This document shows positions 24,859-35,067 of a DNA stretch of 49,787 nt, in pieces. How positions within the stretch are numbered: the first letter of the stretch is position 1; every line of letters starts with the position of its first letter. The translations under genes and the position numbers were made by a program. Under the pieces are notes generated by a model. The model made no database searches, was not told where the DNA came from, and worked only from the letters and a program-made list of their open reading frames with translations. The stretch comes from a virus, in the IMG/VR virus record IMGVR_UViG_3300027806_000009, positions 1 through 49,787 of that record. One strand, given 5' to 3'.

Positions 24859-27132
24859 ATGAGCGGATTCAACAGCGGAACCGGCTACTACCTCGGGGCG
24901 GGTCGAGGCACCCTGCCACTTCCGGGGCCTTCGCAGATTGGCCAGAACGCGCCGGGTGTTACCGCTGCGGACCCCGGCCAGGATCGCAACGCCGCACTTC
25001 TCGCAAAGGCGTTTAGCGATGCGGTCGATACCGGCGTGGGCATCACGCGGGATATTACCCGGCAGAATCTTCGGGCTAGGCAGGAGCAGGAGTTCCAAGA
25101 CGCGAAGGCGTTGCAGCAGCAGGAGAAGGCGGCACGGGAGGCAGAGCGTGCGCAGCGTGCTATCGACGCGGCGGATGAGTCTGCCGCAAGCCTCTACGTC
25201 AGCCAGAACCTTGCATCACTTGGCGACCAGATCAAGGACGGTGCCGTTACCGTCAACGCATCTGACCCGAACAAGGATATTGAGAGGATTGCCCGCACTT
25301 GGTCGCAGGGCCAGAGCAAGGCGTACCACGATCAGATCGTCAAGTTGATATCCGCGCCGATTGCTGGCCTTGCTGTAAACGTGCGCGAGAAGGGCAAGGC
25401 CGAAGCCACCGACGCGGCTGTTAGTGCAATGGCAACCGACATTGTTGCTGGCGTTCCAGTTGCGGACGTGGCGGTAAAGGCCGGAAATATGTTCCTCCGT
25501 CCAGAGGATTTCCGAAAGTCTCAATACATTGCAGCCGACGCGCTGGCAATCAAGGGGGAAAAGGAACGGCTGCAAAGCCTGCTGAGCAGCATTGAGAACG
25601 TCAGCCCGGTATACGCCGAGACGCGGCTGAAGCAGGCCGACGCTGCTATCGAGGCACAGAAGAACAAGCAATCGCAGGAGTTCCTAAACCGCTACTGGGG
25701 CGAGTTCAACAACGGGACAAACCCCGACTCCCTACGGTCAATGGTTGACGATGCGGTGAGGACTGGGCAGATCACAAACGGCACCGCCGCGCCGCTCTAC
25801 CAGCAGTTTGATCGTCAGATTGAGGCGATCGCCGACTCTACCGCCGCAAGTTCGTTTATGCAGTCCGCATCCGATGAGGTGGCTTTTGGAATAATCAACT
25901 CGGCCACCAACGGCCCGGTGGTGCTTACTGGCAGCACGGTTGTTCTCCCCAGCGGAAAGACCATGCCGATCCCCGAGGAGCAGAAGAAGTCGTTTGCGAT
26001 TGCGAAAATCCGCGAGATGTCCGCAGGCGCGGACGGTTCGTTCGACATCCCAAAGTATACAAAGGTGATGAACGACAACAATCTCAAAGACCCGGACCTT
26101 CAGCGTACATCGACGGGGTTTGCCGCACGCCTTGACGCGGGCGATGTTACGACAGCCGATGTTGCCTTTGTTCAGAGGTTTGCGGACTTTTACCGAGCCA
26201 AGCCCGGATGGGCTGGCAACCACGTTGCCGATAGTGCAGACCACGACGCGCTGGTAGCGATTGCCGAGATTGTAAACAACGATCCAAGGTACGGGATCAA
26301 GAACGCAATCAGTGATATCCGCAACTCTCGAAACAACGTGAAAGTCAACGGTCCAAAGGAGAAAAATCCGTTTAGTGCGTTTAGTGTGATCCAATCACAG
26401 ACCGGCATCGCATACACCGAGCGTCCAGGCCCGGCAGTTCAGAGCCTTGCCCGCACGCTCAACGCGCTCAATACGGTTGGCCTAACAAACGACCAGATTT
26501 CCGAGCGTGCCAGCAAGATCATCGCCGAGGGCTACGTCGTGAGCGGCAAGGACTTGTACCGCAAGGCACCGCTCTCGCCCGGCGTTGTGGAAAACTTCGA
26601 CGTTCTCAAAGACGTTATTCTCACTCAGTATGCCGAGGAAAACGGCAAGTCTGCATACCCCGGCGCGAAACCCGGATTCTTTTCCAGGTTTGCCACCGGC
26701 GCGCTCAACGCCGCCCGGATGACCAATGTTGCCAGCATTCTGTATACAGACTCGACGATCAAGGCGGTTACGCCTGCGCTGCAAGGCACGACGGCAAAGG
26801 ACTTCCGGCTGATTGAGACGGGCGACGGGGAGTACGGCGTTTACAGGATCGACGGAACATCTGTGCCAATGACTGCCACGTTCAAGGCGCAGGCGTTGAA
26901 CGCCGCGTGGCAGGACATTCAGGACGGAAAATACGCCGAGGCGTTCAAGGCCGCGCTGGAGCGGAAGAACGGACCAAAGAACCTGTTTGACATTCAGACG
27001 AGGGCGGCGATTGCCAAGGAAGCACAGGACGCTGCTACTCTCTCGGCACTAGAGAAAGAACGCAAGATTGCATCGCTTCGTTTACAGGGCTGGACCGATA
27101 GCGACCTACGGGAGTTTGGCTACATCCAATGA
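24859..27132 (+). CDS. Internal virion protein B (T7 gp15-like)
   Basis: 757 residues (T7 gp15 747). The front is a disordered Gly-rich arm followed by a long Gln/Glu/Arg helix (LRARQEQEFQDAKALQQQEKAAREAERAQ split by short turns). The rest is mainly helical. Gene order and size identify it as the ejection protein that forms the periplasmic tunnel with the 1521-residue protein next to it. Confidence 0.8.
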   Translation: MSGFNSGTGYYLGAGRGTLPLPGPSQIGQNAPGVTAADPGQDRNAALLAKAFSDAVDTGVGITRDITRQNLRARQEQEFQDAKALQQQEKAAREAERAQRAIDAADESAASLYVSQNLASLGDQIKDGAVTVNASDPNKDIERIARTWSQGQSKAYHDQIVKLISAPIAGLAVNVREKGKAEATDAAVSAMATDIVAGVPVADVAVKAGNMFLRPEDFRKSQYIAADALAIKGEKERLQSLLSSIENVSPVYAETRLKQADAAIEAQKNKQSQEFLNRYWGEFNNGTNPDSLRSMVDDAVRTGQITNGTAAPLYQQFDRQIEAIADSTAASSFMQSASDEVAFGIINSATNGPVVLTGSTVVLPSGKTMPIPEEQKKSFAIAKIREMSAGADGSFDIPKYTKVMNDNNLKDPDLQRTSTGFAARLDAGDVTTADVAFVQRFADFYRAKPGWAGNHVADSADHDALVAIAEIVNNDPRYGIKNAISDIRNSRNNVKVNGPKEKNPFSAFSVIQSQTGIAYTERPGPAVQSLARTLNALNTVGLTNDQISERASKIIAEGYVVSGKDLYRKAPLSPGVVENFDVLKDVILTQYAEENGKSAYPGAKPGFFSRFATGALNAARMTNVASILYTDSTIKAVTPALQGTTAKDFRLIETGDGEYGVYRIDGTSVPMTATFKAQALNAAWQDIQDGKYAEAFKAALERKNGPKNLFDIQTRAAIAKEAQDAATLSALEKERKIASLRLQGWTDSDLREFGYIQ

Positions 27133-30100
27133 GCAGAACCAACGCCGACTTCCGATTTCAGTTTGACCCGCAGCCCCCGGACCCGGCAAGGGACGCGGCA
27201 ATCCAGCGGGACATTGCGGAACTTGCCGCGCAGCGGAACCAGTCGTACTTCAACTTCGGTTTCAGGTCTGACCTCGGGGCCTTTGGCGGCGCGCTCGACT
27301 ATCTTGATCGGTACGCCGGGGCGACGGCCCAGATGTTTGCCGACTTTGGGGTAGACACGGGGCTTGACCTCAACTACGTCAAGAACGAGATTTTCAACAT
27401 CCCAACGCGCCAAGGCGACATCATCCAGGGCGGGCCGATGGACATTGGCCGGGATGGCACGCTTACCCCAAGTGCCGACAGCGGCCTATCTGACCGGCTC
27501 GCCAACGTCCCACGCGCGATGATCGAAGGTCGGCACGTTCTCCAGCGGATTGTGATGAACAACACGCTGGCGGCGGTTGGGTACGATCCGTACTTCCGGC
27601 TGACCGAGGACATTCTTCGCCGGGAGGCGGTTGACCGTTCCGGCGAGTTGTTGCCACCCGAATCGTTCTCGAAGTTCAGCGAGGCCACAAGCCTCTCCCA
27701 TCTTCGGGTGCTGGTTGAGCGCGAGCGTCAGGATGCCGAGGCATCGCGGCGGTTGCAATCCAACTTCGGTACCGTCGGCTCTATTGCCGTGGGATTCGTC
27801 GTCAGCCAAGCCGACCCGATCAACGCCCTTGCCGGGTTTGCCGGTGGCGCGGTCGAGGACGTTGCCAGGGGTGCGTTGCTGGCCCGTGGGTTGACCAAGG
27901 TTGGCCTCGCGGCAGAAACCGGGCAGATCGTCAGCCGGGCTACCCGCCTGAGCCTGCTGGCAAAGAGCGGGGTTATCGGTGCGGGCACGGGCGCGGGGGT
28001 CAACGTCGCCACCGGGCTGGGGCTGGCATCACTGGCTGGCCGAGACTATTCGCTACAAGACGCGATCCTTGACACGGCTATCGGCGCGACGTTCGGATCG
28101 TTCCAGGGCCTATCAGAGAGCGGCACAACGCTCATGGCCGCATCAACCATTCGCCGGATGGTGGCTGAGGAAGGTCTGGTTACGCTCCCCAAGGGCGAGT
28201 TCTTCTTCGATCAGGTGCCGGGGCACAGGCCCGATGCGACGGTCGAGGAACTTCGGATAGCCGATATCCGCGCATCCATCAACCGGCTTGCGGATGCCAA
28301 CCCAGGCAACGAGATTGAAGCGTTGAGGGACATGGGCTGGCTAAAGGACCGCAAGATCACGCTAGAGGATGGAAGCACGGTTGAAATAACCAAGGTCAAC
28401 GGTGCTGGCTTTGTAGAGATAAACGGGGTCAAAACCAGCCGCGAGATTACGCTGGAGGCCGTTGATTCCACCGGCACTCGCCACACGGTAACTCTGGACT
28501 CCGTTCGCCCGTTCTTCACCGAGCAAACTCCAAGCCCGGTTGCAGGTGCAGACGTTCGGTTATCGGACGGAACAATCGGCACTATTGACTCCATCGACAA
28601 CGGCATAGCAACGGTCAAGGTCGGGGACGCGACAAGCACCGTGCCCCTGAGCGAACTGGCGTACCAGCAAGGTCCGGCCTTGCGGCTCAAAGGCGAGACG
28701 AGTTTCGACGAAGTGGGCCGGGCGACGGTTGCCCTACTGAAAAGCAAGGATATATCGACCGCGATCCACGAGAGCGGGCACGTTTTCCGTGGCACGCTGA
28801 GGGATATTGACGCGAACCTTGCCGACGAACTCAACGCTCTCTACGGCGAGGTCGGCGATCGGTGGTCTGTGCAGGGCGAGGAACGCTTTGCCCGCGCGTT
28901 CGAGAAGTACGTTGCCGATGGGAAGGCACCTAACTCCACGCTCCAGAAGGTGTTTGACACCCTCTCGGGTTGGATCAGGAGTGTCTACGCACGGGTCAAG
29001 GGTTCACCGCTCCGAACCGAACTGACGGGCACCGAGGTATCGGTCTTTGACCGGCTGCTGGACGGGAAGCCCGAAGGCGATCTTGTTGGCGGTCGTGGCA
29101 CCAACTACGAACGCGTGAGCGGGCAACTCCGGCAGATTCTTGGCAAGCAGGCGGACCAGATCATCCCGATCATCGAGGCCAACGCATCGGCGTGGTCCCG
29201 CGCGAAGGGCAAAGACATTGACCTCTACTTCCGCGACGTGCTGGAGAATGTAACCGAGACGCGGGCGGGTGCGGTTCGCACGCTCCAGCAGACCGAACTC
29301 CCGGAAAATGCGTTCGACTTCGACTTTGCCGGAGCATCGGACCAGAAGGCATCGTTCACTCCGGCCCGCATCGGCATCGCCGCACGGTTCGGCTCAGACG
29401 CATCGGCGTGGATTCGCCGCGTGGGCAACATGCTTGTCGAGGACGCGGTTATCAAGAAGGATGGATCGTCGCAGGGGTCCGAGCCTGCCAGCGCGGGCGT
29501 GATCCGCAGAACAAGGTCGGCACTAACCCAGCGTTCACGCGACATCGAGCCGTTGTTCGAGTTGTGGTCGAAGGCTCGCGGGGATTCTGCCTGGCTCAGT
29601 AACGATCTTCGGGTCAAGGCCCACGACGAGTTCCAGAAGGCGATCACGCAAGAAGTCCGCAACCCCGGCAAGACCAACGACAAGATTGTTGCCTCGGCAG
29701 CCAAGTTGCAGCGGCAGCATTGGGACGAGTTCTACAACTACGCTGCGGACAACCTGATCCCCGGATTCGAGCGTGGTGCCGCGCTGAAGGACTACGCACC
29801 CCGCATCTACGACCGGGCGTTGATCCATGAGGCGATCGCCAAGCACGGGCGCGACAAGGTTCTTGACGTATTCGAGTTGGGCATCAGCAACATGCAGGCC
29901 GGGCTTGCGCCGGGAGTTGCGCGTCGGGTGGCCGACGGGATACTCGAAGATATCATGGACCTCAAATCCTCGGTTCTGAGCCACGACCGGGGCACGTTCA
30001 ACGGCGAAACTTTGGCGGCGATCCTGAAGGATCGTGGCATTGCCCAAGCGGACATCGACGCAGTTGTTGGCAAGGTGGTTGGGCAGGCTAACGCCAACTC

Positions 30101-31694
30101 TGCCGAGTCCCGCACGATCAGCCGTGGCAAGCGTCGGGTGTTCCTTGATGAGAGTGCCGACACGGGCACGATCAAACTCAGCGACCTGCTGGAGAACAAC
30201 GCCGAGAAGTTGTCCGAGCATTACGCCCGCTCGATCTTTGGCGAGGCCGCAATGCAGGCGGTCTACCGGGAACTGGACCCAACGGGCCAGAAGATCAACA
30301 GCGCGGACGGGCTGCTGAAGCGTGCCAAGGAGGAAATGCGCAAGACGAACGCGGGCGACCAGCGCATCAGGAACCAACTGACGCGGCTGGACTTTGCCAT
30401 CAAGTCGATCAAGGGCATCCCGATTGAAGACCCAAACTCAGACTGGGTGTCGGGCCTGCGCCGCATCCGCGACCTAAACTTCCTCGTCCGTGGGGGCGGG
30501 TTCGGCATGGCGGCGTTGATGGAAACCGCCGTGATCCCGGCCCGTGCTGGCTTTCGCGCAACTATTGCGCAGATTCCCGCAATGGGCGAGATGCTTCAAG
30601 CGATCCGTCGCGGCGAGCGTGTCAGCGACGAATACATTTCACTGCTACAGGAAATGGCCGGGCTTGGCGATAACCGGATCACTCGCGCCGTCATGGTTGA
30701 GCAGGGGAGCAGGGAGTCCGCGTCGCTTCCAACGGGCACCCGGATGGGTGCGAAGTACGACCGCTACGCGGGCAACGTCCGCAACGTCTTTTCGGACATG
30801 ACCGGCATTGCGCCGCTCACCGACTTCTCGACGTTGTTTGCCGGGTCGGCGTTGATCGACAAGTTTCAGCGGATTGCCGAGAGCGGCGATCGTCCGAGCA
30901 ACGCCCGGCTGTCGGACTACAACCTCGACCGTGCGCAGTGGGATGAGATTGCCAAGGAACTCCGCGCCCACGGGAACGCCGCAGAGCGCAAACTTGGGAT
31001 CGAAAACTGGACGAACCTCCAGGCCCGCGCGGACTTTGTGCAGGCGATCAGCCGCAAGTCTCGGCAGATCATTCACGAGGGCGATATTGGCCTCAACCCC
31101 TACTGGATGAACACAACGGCGGGCAAGACCGCGATCCAGTTTCGGACGTTCGCCGTGGGTGCGTGGGAGAAGCAGTTTCTATCGAATCTGGCCGTTCTCC
31201 GCTCCAGTGGTGGTCGGGACATGGAGGCGTTCTCGTCGTGGTTTGCCATGATCGTGGCGGGCCTTGGCGGGTACATGGCGAATGTCTACCTCAACAGCAT
31301 CGGGCGCGATGACCGAGAGGAATACCTTGCCGACCGCCTCAGCACCGAGAACATCGTCCGGGCGATCGTCTCCCGCGCGGCGTTTACCTCCCTCATCCCA
31401 TCGCTCTACGACTCGGCTGCTGCGCCTTCTGGGCTGCCAACGATTATGCCCATGCGGTTCAGCGGGCTGGAGTCTGACCCGATCCTCGGTAACCCAACAT
31501 TTGCACTCTACATGGAGGCCAAGGGCTTGCCGTTCCGTATGATCCGGTCTGCACTCGACAGCGGGTACGACTTCAGCAAACAGGATTTGCGAGCGTTGCG
31601 GGCCTTGATCCCACTCCAGAACATGCCGGGCATCACCAATGTGTTCAACCTGTTCAACAACAATCTCCCGCAGAGCAGCACGGAGGGCCAGTAA
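27129..31694 (+). CDS. Internal virion protein C (T7 gp16-like) with HExxH metallopeptidase motif
   Basis: 1521 residues (T7 gp16 1318). Its size and place after the gp15-like gene identify it as the largest ejection protein. Residues 545-552 read TAIHESGH, a zinc metallopeptidase HExxH site (H547, E548, H551). Downstream, EERFARAFEKYVADGKAP supplies a possible third ligand glutamate, as in metallopeptidase domains of large phage polyvalent proteins. I see no transglycosylase motif of T7 gp16 type. The second half is helical, with a possible membrane segment (MIVAGLGGYMANVYL). Confidence 0.8.
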   Translation: MSRTNADFRFQFDPQPPDPARDAAIQRDIAELAAQRNQSYFNFGFRSDLGAFGGALDYLDRYAGATAQMFADFGVDTGLDLNYVKNEIFNIPTRQGDIIQGGPMDIGRDGTLTPSADSGLSDRLANVPRAMIEGRHVLQRIVMNNTLAAVGYDPYFRLTEDILRREAVDRSGELLPPESFSKFSEATSLSHLRVLVERERQDAEASRRLQSNFGTVGSIAVGFVVSQADPINALAGFAGGAVEDVARGALLARGLTKVGLAAETGQIVSRATRLSLLAKSGVIGAGTGAGVNVATGLGLASLAGRDYSLQDAILDTAIGATFGSFQGLSESGTTLMAASTIRRMVAEEGLVTLPKGEFFFDQVPGHRPDATVEELRIADIRASINRLADANPGNEIEALRDMGWLKDRKITLEDGSTVEITKVNGAGFVEINGVKTSREITLEAVDSTGTRHTVTLDSVRPFFTEQTPSPVAGADVRLSDGTIGTIDSIDNGIATVKVGDATSTVPLSELAYQQGPALRLKGETSFDEVGRATVALLKSKDISTAIHESGHVFRGTLRDIDANLADELNALYGEVGDRWSVQGEERFARAFEKYVADGKAPNSTLQKVFDTLSGWIRSVYARVKGSPLRTELTGTEVSVFDRLLDGKPEGDLVGGRGTNYERVSGQLRQILGKQADQIIPIIEANASAWSRAKGKDIDLYFRDVLENVTETRAGAVRTLQQTELPENAFDFDFAGASDQKASFTPARIGIAARFGSDASAWIRRVGNMLVEDAVIKKDGSSQGSEPASAGVIRRTRSALTQRSRDIEPLFELWSKARGDSAWLSNDLRVKAHDEFQKAITQEVRNPGKTNDKIVASAAKLQRQHWDEFYNYAADNLIPGFERGAALKDYAPRIYDRALIHEAIAKHGRDKVLDVFELGISNMQAGLAPGVARRVADGILEDIMDLKSSVLSHDRGTFNGETLAAILKDRGIAQADIDAVVGKVVGQANANSAESRTISRGKRRVFLDESADTGTIKLSDLLENNAEKLSEHYARSIFGEAAMQAVYRELDPTGQKINSADGLLKRAKEEMRKTNAGDQRIRNQLTRLDFAIKSIKGIPIEDPNSDWVSGLRRIRDLNFLVRGGGFGMAALMETAVIPARAGFRATIAQIPAMGEMLQAIRRGERVSDEYISLLQEMAGLGDNRITRAVMVEQGSRESASLPTGTRMGAKYDRYAGNVRNVFSDMTGIAPLTDFSTLFAGSALIDKFQRIAESGDRPSNARLSDYNLDRAQWDEIAKELRAHGNAAERKLGIENWTNLQARADFVQAISRKSRQIIHEGDIGLNPYWMNTTAGKTAIQFRTFAVGAWEKQFLSNLAVLRSSGGRDMEAFSSWFAMIVAGLGGYMANVYLNSIGRDDREEYLADRLSTENIVRAIVSRAAFTSLIPSLYDSAAAPSGLPTIMPMRFSGLESDPILGNPTFALYMEAKGLPFRMIRSALDSGYDFSKQDLRALRALIPLQNMPGITNVFNLFNNNLPQSSTEGQ

Positions 31695-32254
31695 TGCCAA
31701 TCATCTCCCTCACCCCCGACGCGCTGCGGACGTTCATCTCGCGCACGGGCGGGCGGCTGGACAAGTTGGAGCAGCGATCTACCGCTGCGGCATCTGGCGT
31801 CTTGCCCGACAACGTGGAACGGTGGGTGAAATACACGACCGCGTTCGACACGCCCAGTCTTGTTTCGCACGTCAGCGGGGTAGCGATGGTCGAGGTCGCT
31901 TCGATACCGGCGGATAGCGTCGCAACCGGGTTGCGGTTTGTTGTGCCGACGTTCTTTACTGGTGGGCCAATAACGGATGTCGAGGTCAATCTTTCAACAC
32001 TGATTGTGGGCGGAAGTCTTGTTGCGTCGTCGTCGTTTACTTCTGGCTCGTCTTCGTTCACCATCTACAGCGCGACGGCACCCGCAAATCTTGCAAGGAA
32101 CGGGCTGATCGTCGCTGGCTCTGCGCCAACGCCGGTCGAGTTTGAGTTTGTTTTTTATGGTGGGTCTGGAGCGGACCTTGTGGCCGGGCAACTAGAGACC
32201 TATGTCCGGCTTTCGATCCCACAGAGTACCGGCACGACACTCCCGACGGCATAA
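31694..32254 (+). CDS. Hypothetical virion protein, 186 aa
   Basis: A short helical front (LTPDALRTFISRTGGRLDKLEQRS) that could attach to another protein, then a strand-rich Ser/Thr/Val body (VEVNLSTLIVGGSLVASSSF). It lies between the ejection proteins and terminase, where T7 places its tail fibre gene. A small tail appendage or capsid protein is plausible. Confidence 0.6.
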   Translation: MPIISLTPDALRTFISRTGGRLDKLEQRSTAAASGVLPDNVERWVKYTTAFDTPSLVSHVSGVAMVEVASIPADSVATGLRFVVPTFFTGGPITDVEVNLSTLIVGGSLVASSSFTSGSSSFTIYSATAPANLARNGLIVAGSAPTPVEFEFVFYGGSGADLVAGQLETYVRLSIPQSTGTTLPTA

Positions 32255-32268
32255 CCACAAGGACACCC

Positions 32269-32547
32269 ATGCCACGTAAACCTGTCCCCTGGGTCGCCGG
32301 TGCAGACTCACACGGGGATATGCGGTGCCCGTCCACGGATCGACGAGGGAGATCATCTACTTCAAGGAGGTTTACAATGCCTCTGCCGTGGCGGGACGTA
32401 GAGGACTTGCTGGACGACGTAGACCTTGAACCAAACGACAGAACCTACAGACTGGGGAACCTGTGTCAAAGAAACCTTCGGGCGATCCGGCCAAGCAACT
32501 GCGCTCGGCGTTCGCCATTATCGAGGAACACCTGGGCCGCTTCGTGA
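32269..32547 (+). CDS. Hypothetical protein, up to 92 aa, start uncertain
   Basis: Two starts are in frame. ATG 32269 has CAAGGA upstream; ATG 32377 has a stronger AAGGAGG and gives a 56-residue acidic protein (MPLPWRDVEDLLDDVDLEPNDRTYRL). The segment between the two starts is Arg/Ser-rich and not protein-like, which favours 32377. The 3' end overlaps the next gene by 85 bases. Confidence 0.45.
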   Translation: MPRKPVPWVAGADSHGDMRCPSTDRRGRSSTSRRFTMPLPWRDVEDLLDDVDLEPNDRTYRLGNLCQRNLRAIRPSNCARRSPLSRNTWAAS

Positions 32548-32714
32548 TCGTCAGCGAACCGACGCACAAGGCTGAGTCGGTCAAGCCGCAGGTGATTATC
32601 CACGGGCACCCGGACCCGTTTAGCGAGAACGACAAGTTTCTCACCGACCGCCAGCGCACTATGCTTTCGCAGGCATTGAGCATGACCGAGCCGAAGGAAA
32701 AGGAGCCGGAGTGA
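32463..32714 (+). CDS. Hypothetical protein before terminase, 83 aa
   Basis: GTG 32463 start. The protein has a helical front (AKQLRSAFAIIEEHLGRFVIVSE), a strand region (KPQVIIHGHPDP) and a charged helical end. It is co-translated with the terminase genes. It could be a packaging accessory or a lysis regulator; no motif decides. Confidence 0.6.
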   Translation: MSKKPSGDPAKQLRSAFAIIEEHLGRFVIVSEPTHKAESVKPQVIIHGHPDPFSENDKFLTDRQRTMLSQALSMTEPKEKEPE

Positions 32715-33097
32715 TAGACCCAAAAAGCCTGCCCCAGAAGGAGATGGTCGAGTACCTTCGGGGCTTCCCGCTCGACGCGCTCAGCGAGGCGTGCCTTCTG
32801 ATTGAGCCGGGGATGAAGCGGGCAATCGAAAGCCGGATGCTGGTCCTCATGTCCAAAAGCGTCGCCGAAGGGCGGGTAACGAACTACGACAAGAACTTTG
32901 AGATACTCGGCTACCGCGACTTCTCGCCGACGGACTTCCAGCGCATGGCGCAGGCACTAGAGAAGTTCAAGTTGACCGCCGCGATCGAGAGCGTCGGCAC
33001 GGCGGACGATCAGGTGCTATCGGCACTCCGCAAGTCCGGCAGGCAGGCACGATCGGAACTGCCCGACCCGGCAGACGGTCTAGGGGATAGAGGGTGA
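32711..33097 (+). CDS. Terminase small subunit (T7 gp18-like), putative
   Basis: 128 residues, GTG start at 32711, overlapping the large subunit gene by 4 bases. It is helical and charged (FPLDALSEACLLIEPGMKRAIESRMLVLM) with a disordered acidic tail. Sequence identity to known small subunits is not obvious, so the call rests on position directly before the large subunit. Confidence 0.6.
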   Translation: MIDPKSLPQKEMVEYLRGFPLDALSEACLLIEPGMKRAIESRMLVLMSKSVAEGRVTNYDKNFEILGYRDFSPTDFQRMAQALEKFKLTAAIESVGTADDQVLSALRKSGRQARSELPDPADGLGDRG

Positions 33098-34926
33098 GCC
33101 TCGACCGCTTCTACGACCCGGACTATACCGCGTCGATGCAGGCGTTCAGGAAGAAGGCACTGGACAGTTTTGCATACTGTGTGTCATACTGCTGGGAAGT
33201 CCTCGACCTCCAGAGCAAGGCCGCACTCTCGCCAATCGAACTGGACATGGCGAACTACATCGCCCACGGCCCCTCGCGCCGGTTCCTGTTCGCGTGGCGT
33301 GAGAGCGGCAAGTCGATGATCGGCACCCAGTTGTACCCGCTGTGGTACATGCTGAAGTACCCCGACCACAACATCCGCATCCTCAGCAAGTCCGGTGGGC
33401 AGGCGCAGAAGTTCGTCGTCGGGATCAAGACGATGATGCAGCAGATACCGCTGTTCCAGCAGTTGATGCCGCCAAAGAACGGCCCGCACCGCAACAACAC
33501 CACGTTGTTCGACTCGGGCCTTCTGAAACTGCCCAACCGCGAGCCGACGTTGCAGGCGCAGGGGGTCGAGGGCCAACTGGCAGCCGGTCGCCACCACCTC
33601 TGCATCATCGACGACGGGGAAACGGATCAGAACTCCATCACGGCGGACGCCAAGGCCGGGCTGCTGAACATCTACTCGCAGGTCTATAACATGGCCTACA
33701 AGTCCAACGGGCTTGTGCCGAACCTGCTGGCGATCGGCACCTACAACCCGGCACAGTCGATCTACCCGACGCTGTTCAACAAGGACGCGGGGTACGGCTA
33801 CGCCGTCCGGTCCTACCCGATCGTCTACCCAACGCACAAGCAAAGGGCGCGGATACCGGGCCTTGCGCCGGTGATCGCGGCCAAGATCGACTCGGGCGAG
33901 GCCACGCCGGGCGAGGCGGTCAACCCCGAGCGGTATAGCCCGGAAACGATTGCCGACATCCTCAGCCAGCCCCGCAGTCAGGTCGAGCGGCACTACATAG
34001 GTATCCCAGACTCCAGCGGCGACAATGACTTCCCGCTCCGCCTGGGTGATCTGCTGGTCTACCCATGCTCCGAGGGGATCGCCCCGGTGCAACTAGCGTG
34101 GGGCGCGACCTCGGGCGACGACCCGACGCTGCTGGACATCCAGACGGTCGGGCAGGCGGGAGACAGGTTCCGCCGCCCGATCTACGCCGACGCGAAGTTC
34201 GGGACGCTGATAAACCGCCACGCCCGGATTGACCCGGCAGGTTCGGGCGGGGACGAAACGACGTGCGCCATCGGCGGGACGCTCGGGGGCAAGTTGTTCG
34301 TCCAAGAACTTCTGGGCCTTCGGTTCTCGCCGACGGGTGCCGAGCCGGAGGCGACGACCCAGGCGTTACTCCGCACGCCGGACAGCAAGACACCCGTGAG
34401 CCGGTCCTACGGGTTGCGGCTGATCGCCCAACGGCTCAAACTTCGCAAGACGACCAGTTGTACGGTCGAGTCCAACGCCGGGGGTGAGTTGTTCGCCCAC
34501 GCGCTTCAGCAGGAGATCACCCGGATATCGGACCAAGAGTGGTCCTGCCGGGTGGACTGCAAGCCCTCGACGAAGAACAAACAGAGCCGGATCATCGACT
34601 CACTGGAAGGGCCGTTCCAGAACCACCAGATTGTGTTTGACCCGACGGTTGCCGCAGACCAAATCCTTCAGGGCCAGTTGGCGATGACCGCCAAGGGCGT
34701 GGAGTTGCAGCACGATGACCGGGCGGACGTGCTGGCGTCGTTGGTCAACGACCTCTCGACGCACCTGCACTTCATCCCCGAGCAGGCGGCTCAGGTCGCC
34801 AGGGACCGGATACAGGCGTGGGAGGAAGATTCCCGGCCTAGCAAGGACGAGCAGCCGTACACGCTGGGGGGGAGGTTCTTGGGCAGGTCCAGGGCCTACA
34901 GCGGGCGTAGTCGGTGGGAGGATTGA
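33094..34926 (+). CDS. Terminase large subunit (T7 gp19-like)
   Basis: 610 residues (T7 gp19 586). The ATPase Walker A is WRESGKSM with K73, and Walker B is LCIIDDGE with D173 and D174. The nuclease domain begins at ARIDPAGSGGDETTCAI with D380, the T7-type DPSG.G.DET motif. It packages DNA through the portal and cuts concatemers. It is the last rightward structural gene and ends in a perfect hairpin. Confidence 0.92.
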   Translation: MSLDRFYDPDYTASMQAFRKKALDSFAYCVSYCWEVLDLQSKAALSPIELDMANYIAHGPSRRFLFAWRESGKSMIGTQLYPLWYMLKYPDHNIRILSKSGGQAQKFVVGIKTMMQQIPLFQQLMPPKNGPHRNNTTLFDSGLLKLPNREPTLQAQGVEGQLAAGRHHLCIIDDGETDQNSITADAKAGLLNIYSQVYNMAYKSNGLVPNLLAIGTYNPAQSIYPTLFNKDAGYGYAVRSYPIVYPTHKQRARIPGLAPVIAAKIDSGEATPGEAVNPERYSPETIADILSQPRSQVERHYIGIPDSSGDNDFPLRLGDLLVYPCSEGIAPVQLAWGATSGDDPTLLDIQTVGQAGDRFRRPIYADAKFGTLINRHARIDPAGSGGDETTCAIGGTLGGKLFVQELLGLRFSPTGAEPEATTQALLRTPDSKTPVSRSYGLRLIAQRLKLRKTTSCTVESNAGGELFAHALQQEITRISDQEWSCRVDCKPSTKNKQSRIIDSLEGPFQNHQIVFDPTVAADQILQGQLAMTAKGVELQHDDRADVLASLVNDLSTHLHFIPEQAAQVARDRIQAWEEDSRPSKDEQPYTLGGRFLGRSRAYSGRSRWED

Positions 34927-34950
34927 ACTATCCGGCAGTACCGGATAGTT
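34926..34950. terminator. Perfect inverted repeat at end of terminase gene
   Basis: Arms AACTATCCGG and CCGGATAGTT are perfectly complementary over 10 bp with a 5-base loop. The first base is the last base of the terminase stop. There is no U-run, so it may act as a processing or mRNA-end hairpin, or be a protein-binding site. Confidence 0.6.
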
Positions 34951-35004
34951 GGATTCCTGCGACACAAAAACCCCGTTCCCGGGCTTGAAAACGCGGATTC
35001 CGGG

Positions 35005-35029
35005 CTGTCGCGTCGCAAAGGTGCGACAG
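35005..35029. repeat. Second hairpin in post-terminase gap
   Basis: CTGTCGC and GCGACAG can pair with an 11-base loop. The gap 34951-35067 otherwise holds AAAAACCCCG and no gene. Its place after terminase makes it part of the end of the late transcript. Confidence 0.5.
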
Positions 35030-35067
35030 TCGTGCAGGGTCGGGCTATGATGGGGCAAGGAGCAGCC

